A stretch of DNA of 64,000 nt, from positions 2,418,001 through 2,482,000 of the forward strand of contig CP036290.1 in assembly GCA_007750655.1 (NCBI GenBank). The letters run 5' to 3'. The position numbers and the translations under genes were made by a program. The notes beneath the pieces were generated by a model. That model made no database searches, had not been told where the DNA came from, and was given only the letters and a program-made list of their open reading frames with translations. The number at the start of each line of letters is the position of its first letter. Positions within the stretch are counted from its first letter, which is position 1. Below are positions 34,793 through 43,723 of this stretch, in pieces. This stretch comes from Rohdeia mirabilis. Lineage in GTDB: Bacteria; Planctomycetota; UBA1135; GCA-002686595.

Positions 34793-35824
34793 GCCGCCAC
34801 CGCCGCCGCCACCGGCCCCCTGGAAGAGGTCGATGATGCTCTGGGCGTCGTCGCTGATCGTGTCGCTCTGGGCGCCACCGAACGGGTTGTTGCCCGAGGC
34901 GTCGAAATCGATCGTTCCGTTTTCGTCGAAGCCCTGGACGTTGAGAGCACCGTTGCCCCCGCCGAGGCCGCCGAAGGGCGAGTCGCCCGCGAGATCGACG
35001 CCCGAGCCCGTTCCCGTGTCGGTCGGGGGGCGCAGATCGGGGATGCGTGCGACGGGTTCGGTCTGGAAGGAGAGGAGCAGCGGATTGCCGAGGCGGAACG
35101 AGCGCTTGTACTTCACCTTCCTCTGACCCGTGAGCTGGGTGCCCGTGATGAGGCTCGGCGTCATCTCGATCTCCAGTTCGATCTCGATGCGCAGCGGCAG
35201 CTCGTTGTTGGGTTCGGACTCGAGGTTCCAGTCGTCCAGGGCCTCCGCGTCGGGGCCGTCCTCGCTGTAGACGAGCACCTGGAAGGACAGGACGCGGTCG
35301 TGGAGGAACGAGTAACGGCCACCCTTGAACGGCTCCTCGTCCGCGGCGTAGCCCTCGCGGCGGTAGAGCTCGAGGAAGTAGGGGTCCCCGGGCCGTTCGC
35401 GCAGCATGTATCCGACCTCGTTGAAGTCGGCTCGCAGGGCGCGGGTCTCGCCCAGTTCGAACAGCTTGCTGTTCGTCGTGGTGAGCATGTCGATCCGGTC
35501 CGCGTTCACGCTCTTCAGCTCGAGCGAGGTGACTCGCAGGACGCCGCTCGGGCGCATGGAGTAGGTCAGGAGCCCCCGCAGGTCGTTCTCGACGAGGTCG
35601 AGGATCGCCGGCCCGGCGAGCTGCGTCTCGCGCATGCTGTGCACCATGTCGCGCGTCTCGCGCGCGGCCGAGAGCACCTGGGTGATCGACACGAGGATGG
35701 TCGACATGATCACCATCACGACCAGGACCTCGACGACGGTGAAGCCGGAACGGCTCGCGTTCGGCGGTGTGTGACGTCGTCGGCGTGCCCGTTCTCGTCG
35801 TTCGTTCGTGGTCTCGGTGTGCAT
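34790..35824 (-). CDS. gspJ: Type II secretion pseudopilin, GspJ-like
   Basis: A 344-aa minor pseudopilin. The prepilin peptidase site is SRSG|FTVVEVLVVM (about residues 24-37): cleavage after G, with E at +5 of the mature protein. The long mature part and its position as the last gene of the operon fit GspJ, which sits at the tip of the pseudopilus. The C-terminal 90 residues are low-complexity and end in a run of glycines, unusual for GspJ. The ATG at 35824 lies 44 bp after gspI. Two copies of a 15-bp sequence span its start region. The stop codon is part of a tandem repeat. Confidence 0.78.
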   Translation of the reverse strand: MHTETTNERRERARRRRHTPPNASRSGFTVVEVLVVMVIMSTILVSITQVLSAARETRDMVHSMRETQLAGPAILDLVENDLRGLLTYSMRPSGVLRVTSLELKSVNADRIDMLTTTNSKLFELGETRALRADFNEVGYMLRERPGDPYFLELYRREGYAADEEPFKGGRYSFLHDRVLSFQVLVYSEDGPDAEALDDWNLESEPNNELPLRIEIELEIEMTPSLITGTQLTGQRKVKYKRSFRLGNPLLLSFQTEPVARIPDLRPPTDTGTGSGVDLAGDSPFGGLGGGNGALNVQGFDENGTIDFDASGNNPFGGAQSDTISDDAQSIIDLFQGAGGGGGGG

Positions 35825-35856
35825 GGTCGTTCGCCGTGATGTGGTCGTTCGTCGTG
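35824..35856. repeat. 15-bp direct repeat with 18-bp period at the gspJ start
   Basis: TGGTCGTTCGCCGTG (35824-35838) and TGGTCGTTCGTCGTG (35842-35856) differ at one base. The first copy includes the last base of the gspJ start codon; together they fill most of the 44-bp gap after gspI. Confidence 0.6.
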
Positions 35857-35868
35857 TGATCGGTCGGC

Positions 35869-36555
35869 TCAGCGGCTCCGAGCGCCCGAGGTGCCGCTCG
35901 AGCGACCCCCTGTGGATCCCGAGCTCCCGCTCGATCCGTTGCCCTGTCCGTTCCCGGCTCCCGAGCCGGCGCCCGAGCTCTCGTCCTCTTCCTCGGGCCC
36001 GTAGACCTGGTCCCACGGGATCCAGGCGCGGACGTCGCGGTGGTTCGCGTACTCGCGCGACGCTGGGAAGGAGACGCGCACCATGATCTCCTGGTACGGC
36101 TCGCGCGGTTCCTCTTCGTCGTCCTCGCCCGCGCGATTGGTCGTGTCGTTGCGCTCTTCGATCTCCCGCCGCTCGAGATCGCGTTCGCGTTGGTAGGTCC
36201 ACGAGTCGTGGCGGCCGTCGCTCCCGCGCGAGCCGTCGTCGCTCGGGAAGTTCTCCTCACCGAAGAACACCTCGTACGTGAACTCGGGGTAGTCCTCGCT
36301 CGCGTAGCTGCCCTCGATGCCGAACTCCGCGTCCTCGGCGTAGCGGCCGGCCGCAACCTCGCCGAGCGTCATGCGAGCGAGCTGGTCCGCGAGCTTGAGG
36401 TTGCGCGTGTAGTAGGCCTGGGCCTTCGCGCCGCCGAGGCCCTGGATCAAGAGGACCAACGCGATGCCGACAATGACGATCGTCACCGCGACCTCGGCCA
36501 GGGTGAAACCGCTCGCCGATGCGGGGCGAGTGGGGGTGCGGACGATGGACCTCAT
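35869..36555 (-). CDS. gspI: Type II secretion pseudopilin, GspI-like
   Basis: A 228-aa minor pseudopilin with a short leader and the processing site SASG|FTLAEVAVTIVIV (E at +5). The hydrophobic helix is followed by a domain with many acidic residues and ends in a low-complexity G/S tail of about 35 residues. Assigned GspI by its place between gspH and gspJ and by the FTLAEV start; the order within minor pseudopilins is by position more than by sequence. It overlaps gspH by four bases (ATGA on the minus strand, 36552-36555). Confidence 0.75.
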   Translation of the reverse strand: MRSIVRTPTRPASASGFTLAEVAVTIVIVGIALVLLIQGLGGAKAQAYYTRNLKLADQLARMTLGEVAAGRYAEDAEFGIEGSYASEDYPEFTYEVFFGEENFPSDDGSRGSDGRHDSWTYQRERDLERREIEERNDTTNRAGEDDEEEPREPYQEIMVRVSFPASREYANHRDVRAWIPWDQVYGPEEEDESSGAGSGAGNGQGNGSSGSSGSTGGRSSGTSGARSR

Positions 36556-37157
36556 GAGTCGAAGTCTCCGTCGTCCAGCTCTTCGCGCTCGTAGATGCCC
36601 GGGTGGAAGCGGATCAGTCCCGTCAGGGGCAGGACTTCGATGGTCGATTGGATGGGGGGATCGGCGCGCTGCTCGAGGACCACCGTGTGCGCGTTGGACG
36701 AGCCGACGGCGTCGAAGCGCACGAAGACCTGCTCGTCCGCGGCGAACTCGTCGCCGTCGATCTCGATGCTGTAGAAGCGCAGGTCGTCCGCCAGCTGGTG
36801 GCGCATGAGCGGTTCGCGCTGCTCGGGGTCCGGCTCGTAGTTTCCCTCCTTGCCGAATGGCGGGAGGATCCAGTACTCGCGGCTGCCGAGGTCGTAGACG
36901 ATCTGGTACTCGGCCGAACGCGAGATCGCCTCCGAGCGCGCGGTCTGGATCATGTTCGACAGCCGGCGGACCTCGGCCGAGAGGGACTCACGCGGGAGGA
37001 TCGCCTCCCAGGACACGGTCACGATGCTCGCGATGAGGCCGATGATCGCGACCACGACCATCAGCTCGATCATCGAGAAGCCACCACGGCCGGTCCTGGG
37101 CGCGCGACGCGTCGCGCACCCCGGGACGGACCGCCGGGCTGTGCCGCGTCCGTGCAC
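36552..37157 (-). CDS. gspH: Type II secretion pseudopilin, GspH-like
   Basis: A 201-aa minor pseudopilin. The leader is long (about 26 residues) and basic, then GRGG|FSMIELMVVVAIIG with E at +5. The sequence VRRLSNMIQTARSEAISRS after the helix is typical of GspH/FimT, which joins the pseudopilus tip complex. GTG at 37157, five bp after the gspG stop; an internal start is unlikely because the cleavage site lies close behind. Confidence 0.8.
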   Translation of the reverse strand: MHGRGTARRSVPGCATRRAPRTGRGGFSMIELMVVVAIIGLIASIVTVSWEAILPRESLSAEVRRLSNMIQTARSEAISRSAEYQIVYDLGSREYWILPPFGKEGNYEPDPEQREPLMRHQLADDLRFYSIEIDGDEFAADEQVFVRFDAVGSSNAHTVVLEQRADPPIQSTIEVLPLTGLIRFHPGIYEREELDDGDFDS

Positions 37158-37162
37158 CGCGA

Positions 37163-37597
37163 TCAGCGATCCTCGTCGCCGAAGAGGTCGAAGTTCGAGA
37201 TGTCGGCGGCTTCGCCTTCACCGTTGGGGGCCTTGTCCGAGCCGAGCGTGAACACGCGGGGCTTGCCGCCGGAGCCAGGCTGCGGCGGTTCGTACTGGTA
37301 GGGCTCGTTCCAGGGGTCCTTCGGGATGCGCGCGAGGAATCCCTCGCCGCCGCCGGGCGGGTTGATCAGTTCGTCGAGCGACTCGGGCCACTGACCGGCG
37401 TTGGTCATCTTGTGGCTCTCGAGCGCGGTCATGATGCCCGTGATGTCGGCCTTGACCCGAGTGGACTGGGCTTGACCGAAGAACGCTCCGAGACGCGGCA
37501 CGACCAGGGTGGCGAGCAGACCGATGATGACGATGACGACCATCATCTCGGCGATCGTGAAGCCGCCGCGGCGGCCTTTCGAGTGTGTGACTTTCAT
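37163..37597 (-). CDS. gspG: Major pseudopilin GspG
   Basis: A 144-aa GspG, the main subunit of the type II secretion pseudopilus. Processing site GRRGG|FTIAEMMVVIVIIG (E at +5). IPKDPWNEPYQYEPP (about 90-104) is the GspG hallmark, and LGSDKAPNGEGEAADIS (about 118-134) is the calcium-binding C-terminal loop. Normal length. Starts 62 bp after gspF. Confidence 0.95.
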   Translation of the reverse strand: MKVTHSKGRRGGFTIAEMMVVIVIIGLLATLVVPRLGAFFGQAQSTRVKADITGIMTALESHKMTNAGQWPESLDELINPPGGGEGFLARIPKDPWNEPYQYEPPQPGSGGKPRVFTLGSDKAPNGEGEAADISNFDLFGDEDR

Positions 37598-37659
37598 GGT
37601 GGTGTGAGGGCCGTTCCAGCGGGGCTGCCCCGACTCGGGGGTCCGCCGTGGAACCGGGG

Positions 37660-38961
37660 TCAGTTCAGGGCGCCGACCTGCAGGATCGGCTGGATGATCG
37701 AGAGGACGATGAAACCGACCACGACGGCGAGCGCCACGATCATGATCGGCTCGAGGACGGAGAGGACTCGCTCGGAGACCACTTCGACCTCTTCGTCGTA
37801 CGCGTCGGCGATACGGTCGAGCATGGTCTCGAGCTCACCCGACTGCTCACCGACAGCGACCATGTAGCCCACGACCGCCGGGAATGCCCGCGACTGCTGG
37901 AGCGGCGTGGCGATGTCGGTGCCTTCGAGAATACGGTCGCGGATCATCTCCGTGGCGTCCGCGATCACGCGGTTGCCGACCACCTTGGTGGTGATCTCGA
38001 GGGCCTGGACGGCGGCGACTCCGGAGGAGAGCAGCGTGGAGAGGGTGCGCGTGAAGCGGGAGACGGCGCGCTTGCGCAGCAGTTCGCCGAAGATGGGGGC
38101 GCTGAGGAGAGCCCGGTCGATCCGCAGGCGGCCCTTCCGGGTGCGGTAGACGCGCCCCATCAAGGTCGTGATCAGGAGGATCGCGATGGGCACGACCCAC
38201 CAGTAGTTCTGTGCCCACTCGCTCAGGGTCATCAGGGTCCGGGTCGTGGCCGGGAGCTCCTGCCCCGAATCGAGCAGCATGGCCGTGATCTTGGGGACCA
38301 CGACCGTCATCAGGATGCCCACCACGATGACGCCGAGGCCCAGCATCATCAGCGGGTAGGTGAGGGCCGAGACGACCTTGCGCTGCATCGCCCGCTGGGA
38401 CTGCAGGAAGTCGGCCAGGCGCGTCAGCACGATGTCCACCTGACCGGTGGCCTCGCCCGCGCGCACCATGTTCACGTAGAGCTCGCTGAACAGCTCGGGG
38501 TGGGTCGCCAGTGCGTCGGCCAGGGACGAGCCCTGGGTGATGCTCTCACGCAGCTCGCGGAACAGGGTCTCGGTCCGCTTGCTCTCCGCTTGGTCGATGA
38601 TCGCCTTCAGCGACTCGGTCAACGGAATGCCCGCGCCCAGCAGCGTGCCCAGCTGGCGAGTGATGGCCGAGACGAGCTCGGCGTCGCGGCCGACCGCGCC
38701 GTTCTGCGTCGAGCGGCGGTACTCGAGATAACGGTGGTAGAAGTTCGGTCCGCGCGCCTCTTCCTTCGCTTTCGACGAGCCGGCCTTGGCCTTCGCAGCT
38801 CCCTTCTTCTTGGGGCCACGGCGACCGGACTCGCGGATCTGGCTGACGAGCAGCTTCTCACGGCGCAGCCGAATGCGGGCGTCCTTCGCGGAGTCGGCGT
38901 CGATGACGCCCGACTTCGTTCCGCCGCCCTCGGCGTAGGCCTTGTACTCGTAGATCGGCAT
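37660..38961 (-). CDS. gspF: Type II secretion inner-membrane protein GspF
   Basis: A 433-aa platform protein with two T2SSF domains (about residues 95-220 and 300-420) and three membrane helices (about 195-220, 245-265 and 400-425). GEATGQVDIVLTRLADFL and GEQSGELETMLDRIADAY are the paired domain signatures. A K/A-rich linker (about 45-75) separates the N-terminal domain. It links the ATPase GspE to the pseudopilus. Starts 48 bp after gspE. Confidence 0.95.
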   Translation of the reverse strand: MPIYEYKAYAEGGGTKSGVIDADSAKDARIRLRREKLLVSQIRESGRRGPKKKGAAKAKAGSSKAKEEARGPNFYHRYLEYRRSTQNGAVGRDAELVSAITRQLGTLLGAGIPLTESLKAIIDQAESKRTETLFRELRESITQGSSLADALATHPELFSELYVNMVRAGEATGQVDIVLTRLADFLQSQRAMQRKVVSALTYPLMMLGLGVIVVGILMTVVVPKITAMLLDSGQELPATTRTLMTLSEWAQNYWWVVPIAILLITTLMGRVYRTRKGRLRIDRALLSAPIFGELLRKRAVSRFTRTLSTLLSSGVAAVQALEITTKVVGNRVIADATEMIRDRILEGTDIATPLQQSRAFPAVVGYMVAVGEQSGELETMLDRIADAYDEEVEVVSERVLSVLEPIMIVALAVVVGFIVLSIIQPILQVGALN

Positions 38962-39009
38962 CGGTCGTGGATGGAGCGGAGCGTTCGGTGGTTCGAAGGG
39001 CCCGGTGGA

Positions 39010-40728
39010 CTACTCGCCCGAGAGCGTGATGTCGGACTGGGTGACGCGCAGGATCTCGTCGGGCGTCGTCTTGCGCTCGAGGACCTTCTTCACGCCGTCC
39101 ATGCGCAGGGTCAGCATGCCGCGCTTGATCGCGCTCGACTGCATGACGCTGGCCGTGGCGCCTTCCATGATCTGCGTGCGCAGGACCTCGTCGACGGGCA
39201 GGAACTCGTAGATCGCCGTCCGCCCGGAATACCCGGTGTGGTAGCAGTCGTCGCAACCGGCGCCGACCGAGATCTGACCGTCGAGCTGGTCCGGCGTGAT
39301 GCCGATCTTCGTCAGCTTCGCGTGCCACTCGGGCGTGATGTCGGTCTGCGTGCGGCACGACTTGCAGATCGTCCGCACCAGTCGCTGGGCGATCACCAGG
39401 ACGAGCGACGAGGAGACGAGGTAGGCCTCGACGCCCTGGTCCACCATCCGCGCGATCGTGCTGGCCGCGTCGTTCGTGTGCACGGTGGAGAAAACCAGGT
39501 GACCCGTGAGCGCCGCCCGGATGGCGACCTCGGCGGTCTCGAGATCTCGAATCTCACCGACCATCATCACGTCCGGGTCCTGACGCAGGAACGAGCGCAG
39601 TCCCGACGCGAACGTCAGGCCCTTCTTGGTCGCGACCTGCACCTGGCTGATGCCGGGCAGCGAGTACTCGACCGGATCCTCGATCGTGAGGACGTTCTTC
39701 TGGGTCGTGTCGATCTGCGTGAGGCCGGCGTAGAGCGTCGTCGTCTTGCCCGAACCCGTGGGGCCCGTGACGAGGATGATCCCCGACGTGTAGGCGCAGA
39801 ACTCCTCGAGCATCTTGCGATTGCCGGGGTCCAGGCCGATCTCCTCGAGCGTGTACAGCTTCGACGTCTTGTCGAGGAGTCGCATCACGATGCGCTCGCC
39901 GTCGGAGGTCGGCACCGTGCTGATACGCACGTCGACCTCGCCCTCGCCCAGTCGGATCGACGCGCGACCGTCCTGGGGCAGACGCCGTTCGGCGATGTCC
40001 ATCTTGCCCATCACCTTCACGCGGCTCACGATCGCTTCGTGCGCCTTGCGGGGGATGGAGTCCATGTCGTAGAGGATGCCGTCGATGCGCAGGCGAACCT
40101 GGGTGCGCTCGGGGAACGGGTGGAAGTGGATGTCCGAGGCCCGCATCTTCAGAGCCTGGAACATGATCGTGTTCACCAGCTTGATGATGGGCGCCTTGTT
40201 GGACACGTCGAGGACGTCCTCGACGTCCTCGATCTGCTTCGCCATCCCGGCGATGTCCGCGTCCTCCTCGACGTCGGCGAGCGCCTCGTCGACACCGTCC
40301 GCCTTGTGGCGGTAGGCCCGGGCGATCGCCGTGTTGATCGCCTGTCCGGGCACCAGGACCGGCTCCACCTCGACGCCGAGCATCGCCGACAGTTCGTCGA
40401 GCGGGTTCGGGTCGAGCGGGTTGCACGTGGCGACGCGCAGCACGTCGTCCGGGCCCGTCTCGATCGCGATCAGGCTGTAGTTGCGCGAGAACTGGACCGG
40501 CACCTCGTTGACGAAGCTGCTGGGCGGGCGCACGTCCTCGAGGCTCTCGAGGTACTCGTAGCCGAGCATGCCCGCGTAGGCCTCGAGCACCTTCTCTTCC
40601 GAGAGGTACTGCTTCGCGATGATGACACGGTCGAGCGACTCGCCCGTCGTAGCCGCGGCTCGGCGGCATTCTTCGAGGCGTTCGCGAGAGAGTCCGCGTT
40701 CGACGAGGAGATCGGCGACGTTCGTCAT
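39010..40728 (-). CDS. gspE: Type II secretion ATPase GspE
   Basis: A 572-aa hexameric ATPase that powers pseudopilus assembly. The N-terminal MshEN-type domain covers about residues 1-140. Walker A GPTGSGKT (322-329), the aspartate box near 345-355, VGEIRDLETAE (390-400) and the histidine box are intact. The zinc-binding tetracysteine is present: C455/C458 and C492/C495. The ATG at 40728 is chosen because it begins the domain; an upstream in-frame extension is low-complexity. Starts 49 bp after gspD. Confidence 0.95.
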   Translation of the reverse strand: MTNVADLLVERGLSRERLEECRRAAATTGESLDRVIIAKQYLSEEKVLEAYAGMLGYEYLESLEDVRPPSSFVNEVPVQFSRNYSLIAIETGPDDVLRVATCNPLDPNPLDELSAMLGVEVEPVLVPGQAINTAIARAYRHKADGVDEALADVEEDADIAGMAKQIEDVEDVLDVSNKAPIIKLVNTIMFQALKMRASDIHFHPFPERTQVRLRIDGILYDMDSIPRKAHEAIVSRVKVMGKMDIAERRLPQDGRASIRLGEGEVDVRISTVPTSDGERIVMRLLDKTSKLYTLEEIGLDPGNRKMLEEFCAYTSGIILVTGPTGSGKTTTLYAGLTQIDTTQKNVLTIEDPVEYSLPGISQVQVATKKGLTFASGLRSFLRQDPDVMMVGEIRDLETAEVAIRAALTGHLVFSTVHTNDAASTIARMVDQGVEAYLVSSSLVLVIAQRLVRTICKSCRTQTDITPEWHAKLTKIGITPDQLDGQISVGAGCDDCYHTGYSGRTAIYEFLPVDEVLRTQIMEGATASVMQSSAIKRGMLTLRMDGVKKVLERKTTPDEILRVTQSDITLSGE

Positions 40729-40777
40729 ACAGATGGTCGGCTCAGGTTCCGGTGGGGGCGCGGTCGAGCGCGATCGA

Positions 40778-43117
40778 TCAGGAGTTCGAGATCTCGACAC
40801 CGACGGCGTCGGTGTCGTCCTCACTGTCCGCGTCCGGCGTCAGGAGCGCGTCCCGCTCGTCGGGCGTGATGCCGATGTCCTGCATGTTGGTCTCGCCACC
40901 CGGAGCCGAACGCCAGAGCGGGATGCTGAAGGCCTCGAGCTCCTCGCTGTCCTCGCTGGCGCCGAAGTCCGGATCGATGATCCGCAGGCGGTCGGCGCCG
41001 ATGACGTCGGCCGCGCGCATCTGGATCCCGTGCGAGTACTCGGCCAGATCGGCGAAGTCCTTGTCCTGGAGGATGTGCGGAGTGACGAAGAAGTACAGCG
41101 TGCGACGGTCCTGGGTGTCCGCGTCGCGGCGGAACAGGGCACCGATGATGGGCAGCTCGCCGAGCCACGGCGTCGCGCGCCGCGTCAGGGAGGAGTTGTC
41201 GGTGATGACGCCGCCGATGACCATCGTGTCGCCGTCGGGGACGTTGACCGTGGTCTTGAGGTTGCGCGTCACCCGCTGGGGCGGGATCGCGGTGCCGGAC
41301 GACGGGCCGATGAAGTTCGAGACCTCGAGCTCGACGTTCAGGCGCAGGTAGCGCGAGGCCGAGATCGACGGGGAGATCTTCAGATTGATGCCCGCCTCCT
41401 CGTAACCGGCGAAGTTCTCCTGGGTCTGGTTGCCGGCTCCACCGGTCGTGATCTGCGTGAAGGGCACCTCGTCGAGGATGCCGATCTCGGCTTCACCGTT
41501 GTTGTTGACCAGGATCGAAGGGACCGACAGCACGTTCGAGTCGGTGCGCTCCTGGATCATGCGCAGCAGGAACGGCAGGGAGAAGTTGTCCCCGTCGATG
41601 ATGCCCGCGGTGATGCCCGTGGCCTGGTTCGGCACGCGGGTGTCGAAGACCCCGTCGTTGTCCAGGTCCTGCAGGGTCGACAGTCCGAAGTTCGTGACGC
41701 CGAAGCCGCCGGTGCCGGCGCCGGTGGGCAGGTCGGCCAGGCCGAGTTCGATGCCGATGTCGACGAAGTTGTTGCTGGCCAGCTCGACCAGCGCGGTCTC
41801 GATCAACACCTGGTCCTGACGGCGGTCCAGCGTGCGGATCAGTTCGACGACCTCGGCGTAGCGCGTCTTGTTGGCCGCGATGATGAGGCTGTTCGAGATG
41901 CGCTCGGGCACCACGACGACGTCTTCCGAGTTGTTCTGGGCCTGGCGGTTCTGGCCGCCCGTGGCGCCCGGCAGGGCCGTGACGCTGCGCGCGTCGTCCA
42001 GGAAGTTCTCGAGCGTCTGGGCCATGTCCTGGGCCGCGACGTTCTCGAGCTGGTAGATGTGGTAGTTGCGCTCGGGCTCGAGCACCTCGGTGTCGAGACG
42101 GGCGATCAGGTCCTTGATGCGCGCCATGTCGTCCGGCATGGCCATGACGACCAGCGAGTTCGTGCGCGCCTCCACCAGGATCTTGGCGATGACGTTGTTG
42201 CGCGCGCGCGGCTGCGCCTGTTCACCGGCGTCCGCACGGGCCGCCTCCTCGAGCTGTTGGCTGGCTTGCAGCAACTCCTCGACGATCGTCTGGACGTCGG
42301 AAGCGGCGGCCTCCTGGAGTGGAATGCGGTCGAAGATCGGTGGCGCCGGTTCTTCGATCGCCGAACTCTCGTCGATCAGGTAGAGCAGCTGCGCCAACTC
42401 GTACACGTTGCTGCCGAAGCCCGTGAGGATCAGGCTGTGGATGCCCGCGGGCAGCATGTTCTGGTTCGTGTTCGTCCCGGCCAGGGCGCGGAGCGAGTTC
42501 GCCAGCGCGCGCGCGTCCGAGTTCGGCAGCGTGAGCACGGTCGTGATCAGCGTCGCCGGGCGGTCGGCCCAGTCGGACAGGTCGTCGGGCAGGACGTAGG
42601 TCGCCTTGCTCGAGATGCTGTTCTGCGCGCCGCGTCCCTGGGCCAGGCTCTGGATGACGATCACGGTGAGCGGCGGAGGTCCGACCTCGACGCACGCGAA
42701 CTCGTTGATGAACATCACGATCTGGAAGAACGAGTAGAACTCGTCCTTGGGGATGCGCTTCGTCCCGTACATCCGCACGGTCTGTTGCTTCAGCACCGCC
42801 ACCGTGTCCTTCGTCACGACGAAGTTGAGACCGGTCGCGCGCTCGCAGTTCTTGACGAAGTCGAGCAGCGTGAGGCCGGTGTTCTCGTCTTCCGAGAAGT
42901 TGACGATGTAGAAGTCACCGTCCCGGGCGATCGGAGCCGGCTCGTCCGCCGCGGCGCCGCCGGCGCCAGCTCGGTTCGGGTTCTGAGCCTGCGCGCTCCC
43001 GGCGAGGGAGCCCGCGACGACCGCGGTCGCGAGCAGCGCGGCGCCGGCGCGGGCGAGGCTGGCACCGAGGCGAAGGGCGGTGCGGCCGAGCGGCGTCAGA
43101 GACAGTCGGAGGATCAT
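40778..43117 (-). CDS. gspD: Type II secretion secretin GspD
   Basis: A 779-aa outer-membrane secretin. It has a signal peptide (about residues 1-44, ending AQA-QN), an N0 domain (about 65-160) and N-domains up to about 400, including ARTNSLVVMAMPDDMARIKDLIARLD. The secretin channel domain follows: QVLIETALVELASNN, then ILDEVPFTQI and TVNVPDGDTMVIGGVI near 650. After the channel (from about 700) a 75-residue acidic tail replaces the usual S-domain. Start ATG 43117 opens the signal peptide. It is first in a seven-gene operon gspD-E-F-G-H-I-J; GspC, K, L and M are missing. Confidence 0.93.
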   Translation of the reverse strand: MILRLSLTPLGRTALRLGASLARAGAALLATAVVAGSLAGSAQAQNPNRAGAGGAAADEPAPIARDGDFYIVNFSEDENTGLTLLDFVKNCERATGLNFVVTKDTVAVLKQQTVRMYGTKRIPKDEFYSFFQIVMFINEFACVEVGPPPLTVIVIQSLAQGRGAQNSISSKATYVLPDDLSDWADRPATLITTVLTLPNSDARALANSLRALAGTNTNQNMLPAGIHSLILTGFGSNVYELAQLLYLIDESSAIEEPAPPIFDRIPLQEAAASDVQTIVEELLQASQQLEEAARADAGEQAQPRARNNVIAKILVEARTNSLVVMAMPDDMARIKDLIARLDTEVLEPERNYHIYQLENVAAQDMAQTLENFLDDARSVTALPGATGGQNRQAQNNSEDVVVVPERISNSLIIAANKTRYAEVVELIRTLDRRQDQVLIETALVELASNNFVDIGIELGLADLPTGAGTGGFGVTNFGLSTLQDLDNDGVFDTRVPNQATGITAGIIDGDNFSLPFLLRMIQERTDSNVLSVPSILVNNNGEAEIGILDEVPFTQITTGGAGNQTQENFAGYEEAGINLKISPSISASRYLRLNVELEVSNFIGPSSGTAIPPQRVTRNLKTTVNVPDGDTMVIGGVITDNSSLTRRATPWLGELPIIGALFRRDADTQDRRTLYFFVTPHILQDKDFADLAEYSHGIQMRAADVIGADRLRIIDPDFGASEDSEELEAFSIPLWRSAPGGETNMQDIGITPDERDALLTPDADSEDDTDAVGVEISNS

Positions 43118-43371
43118 GGGCTCGTGCGGGAGGGATGAGTGGTGGGTCGATCGACCCCGAGTGTTCGCGGTGTTCCCCGGTGACGGGTGACGACCTCGGA
43201 CTCGCAGGAAGGGACGCCGGAGCGTTCCTCCCCGAGGCCGGGTCCGGGCCGTGGGGCGCGGAGGATCGGGGGCTCGTGAGGGGTCGTCGCCAGGGCAGGA
43301 CGCCGGCGGGGGCATCATCTTCCTGGGGAGGAAGGGGGGAGACGTCGGCCCCAGGGGCCGTGCAGCGGGCA

Positions 43372-43377
43372 AGGCTA
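43372..43377 (-). promoter_or_regulatory. -10-like TAGCCT for the gsp operon
   Basis: Minus-strand TAGCCT within GGTAGCCTTGCC. It would give a leader of about 245 nt to gspD. The same string with one change precedes nhaA. Confidence 0.25.
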
Positions 43378-43688
43378 CCGCCCGTCGGCCCGCCTCCGAT
43401 CACCCGGAGTCGAGTCTTCCCGTCGCTGGAGGCGCGGCCGGTCGAGAAACTCCAAGGCCGGACCGGGTAGGGACCTGGATCGGGCCGAGCGGTCGCGACG
43501 CACGGCCACCGTGGGTCCGCGCGCCGCCGCGCGATCCCCCACGTCGCCCGCGTCCGCTCGAGCGACCCTTCGACCCGTTCCACCTGCCCGCGTCGAGCGC
43601 GCGTCCCGCTGCCGGTCCGGTCCGCGGCGAACGGCATCCCGCTCGCGGGGAGCCGCCGCGAACCCGGGTCCCGGGCCGAAAGCGCTGG

Positions 43689-43694
43689 TAGCCT
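43689..43694 (+). promoter_or_regulatory. -10-like TAGCCT for nhaA
   Basis: TAGCCT lies 29 nt before the nhaA ATG (43724), predicting a leader of about 22 nt. Confidence 0.35.
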
Positions 43695-43723
43695 GGCCGC
43701 TCCCTCCCCGTCTTCCCCCCTGG

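Larger units (their letters stand above)
43118..43723. other. 606-bp divergent intergenic region without a gene
   Basis: It separates gspD (minus) and nhaA (plus). Open frames here are low-complexity with no domain. I see -10-like TAGCCT on each strand (43689-43694 plus, 43372-43377 minus), both within the shared string GGTAGCCTnGCC, and otherwise nothing recognisable. The first 250 bp would be the gspD leader. Confidence 0.4.

Noticed and set aside
43251..43691. 146-codon frame between gspD and nhaA as a gene
   Set aside because: Low-complexity translation, overlap with both predicted promoters, and no domain.
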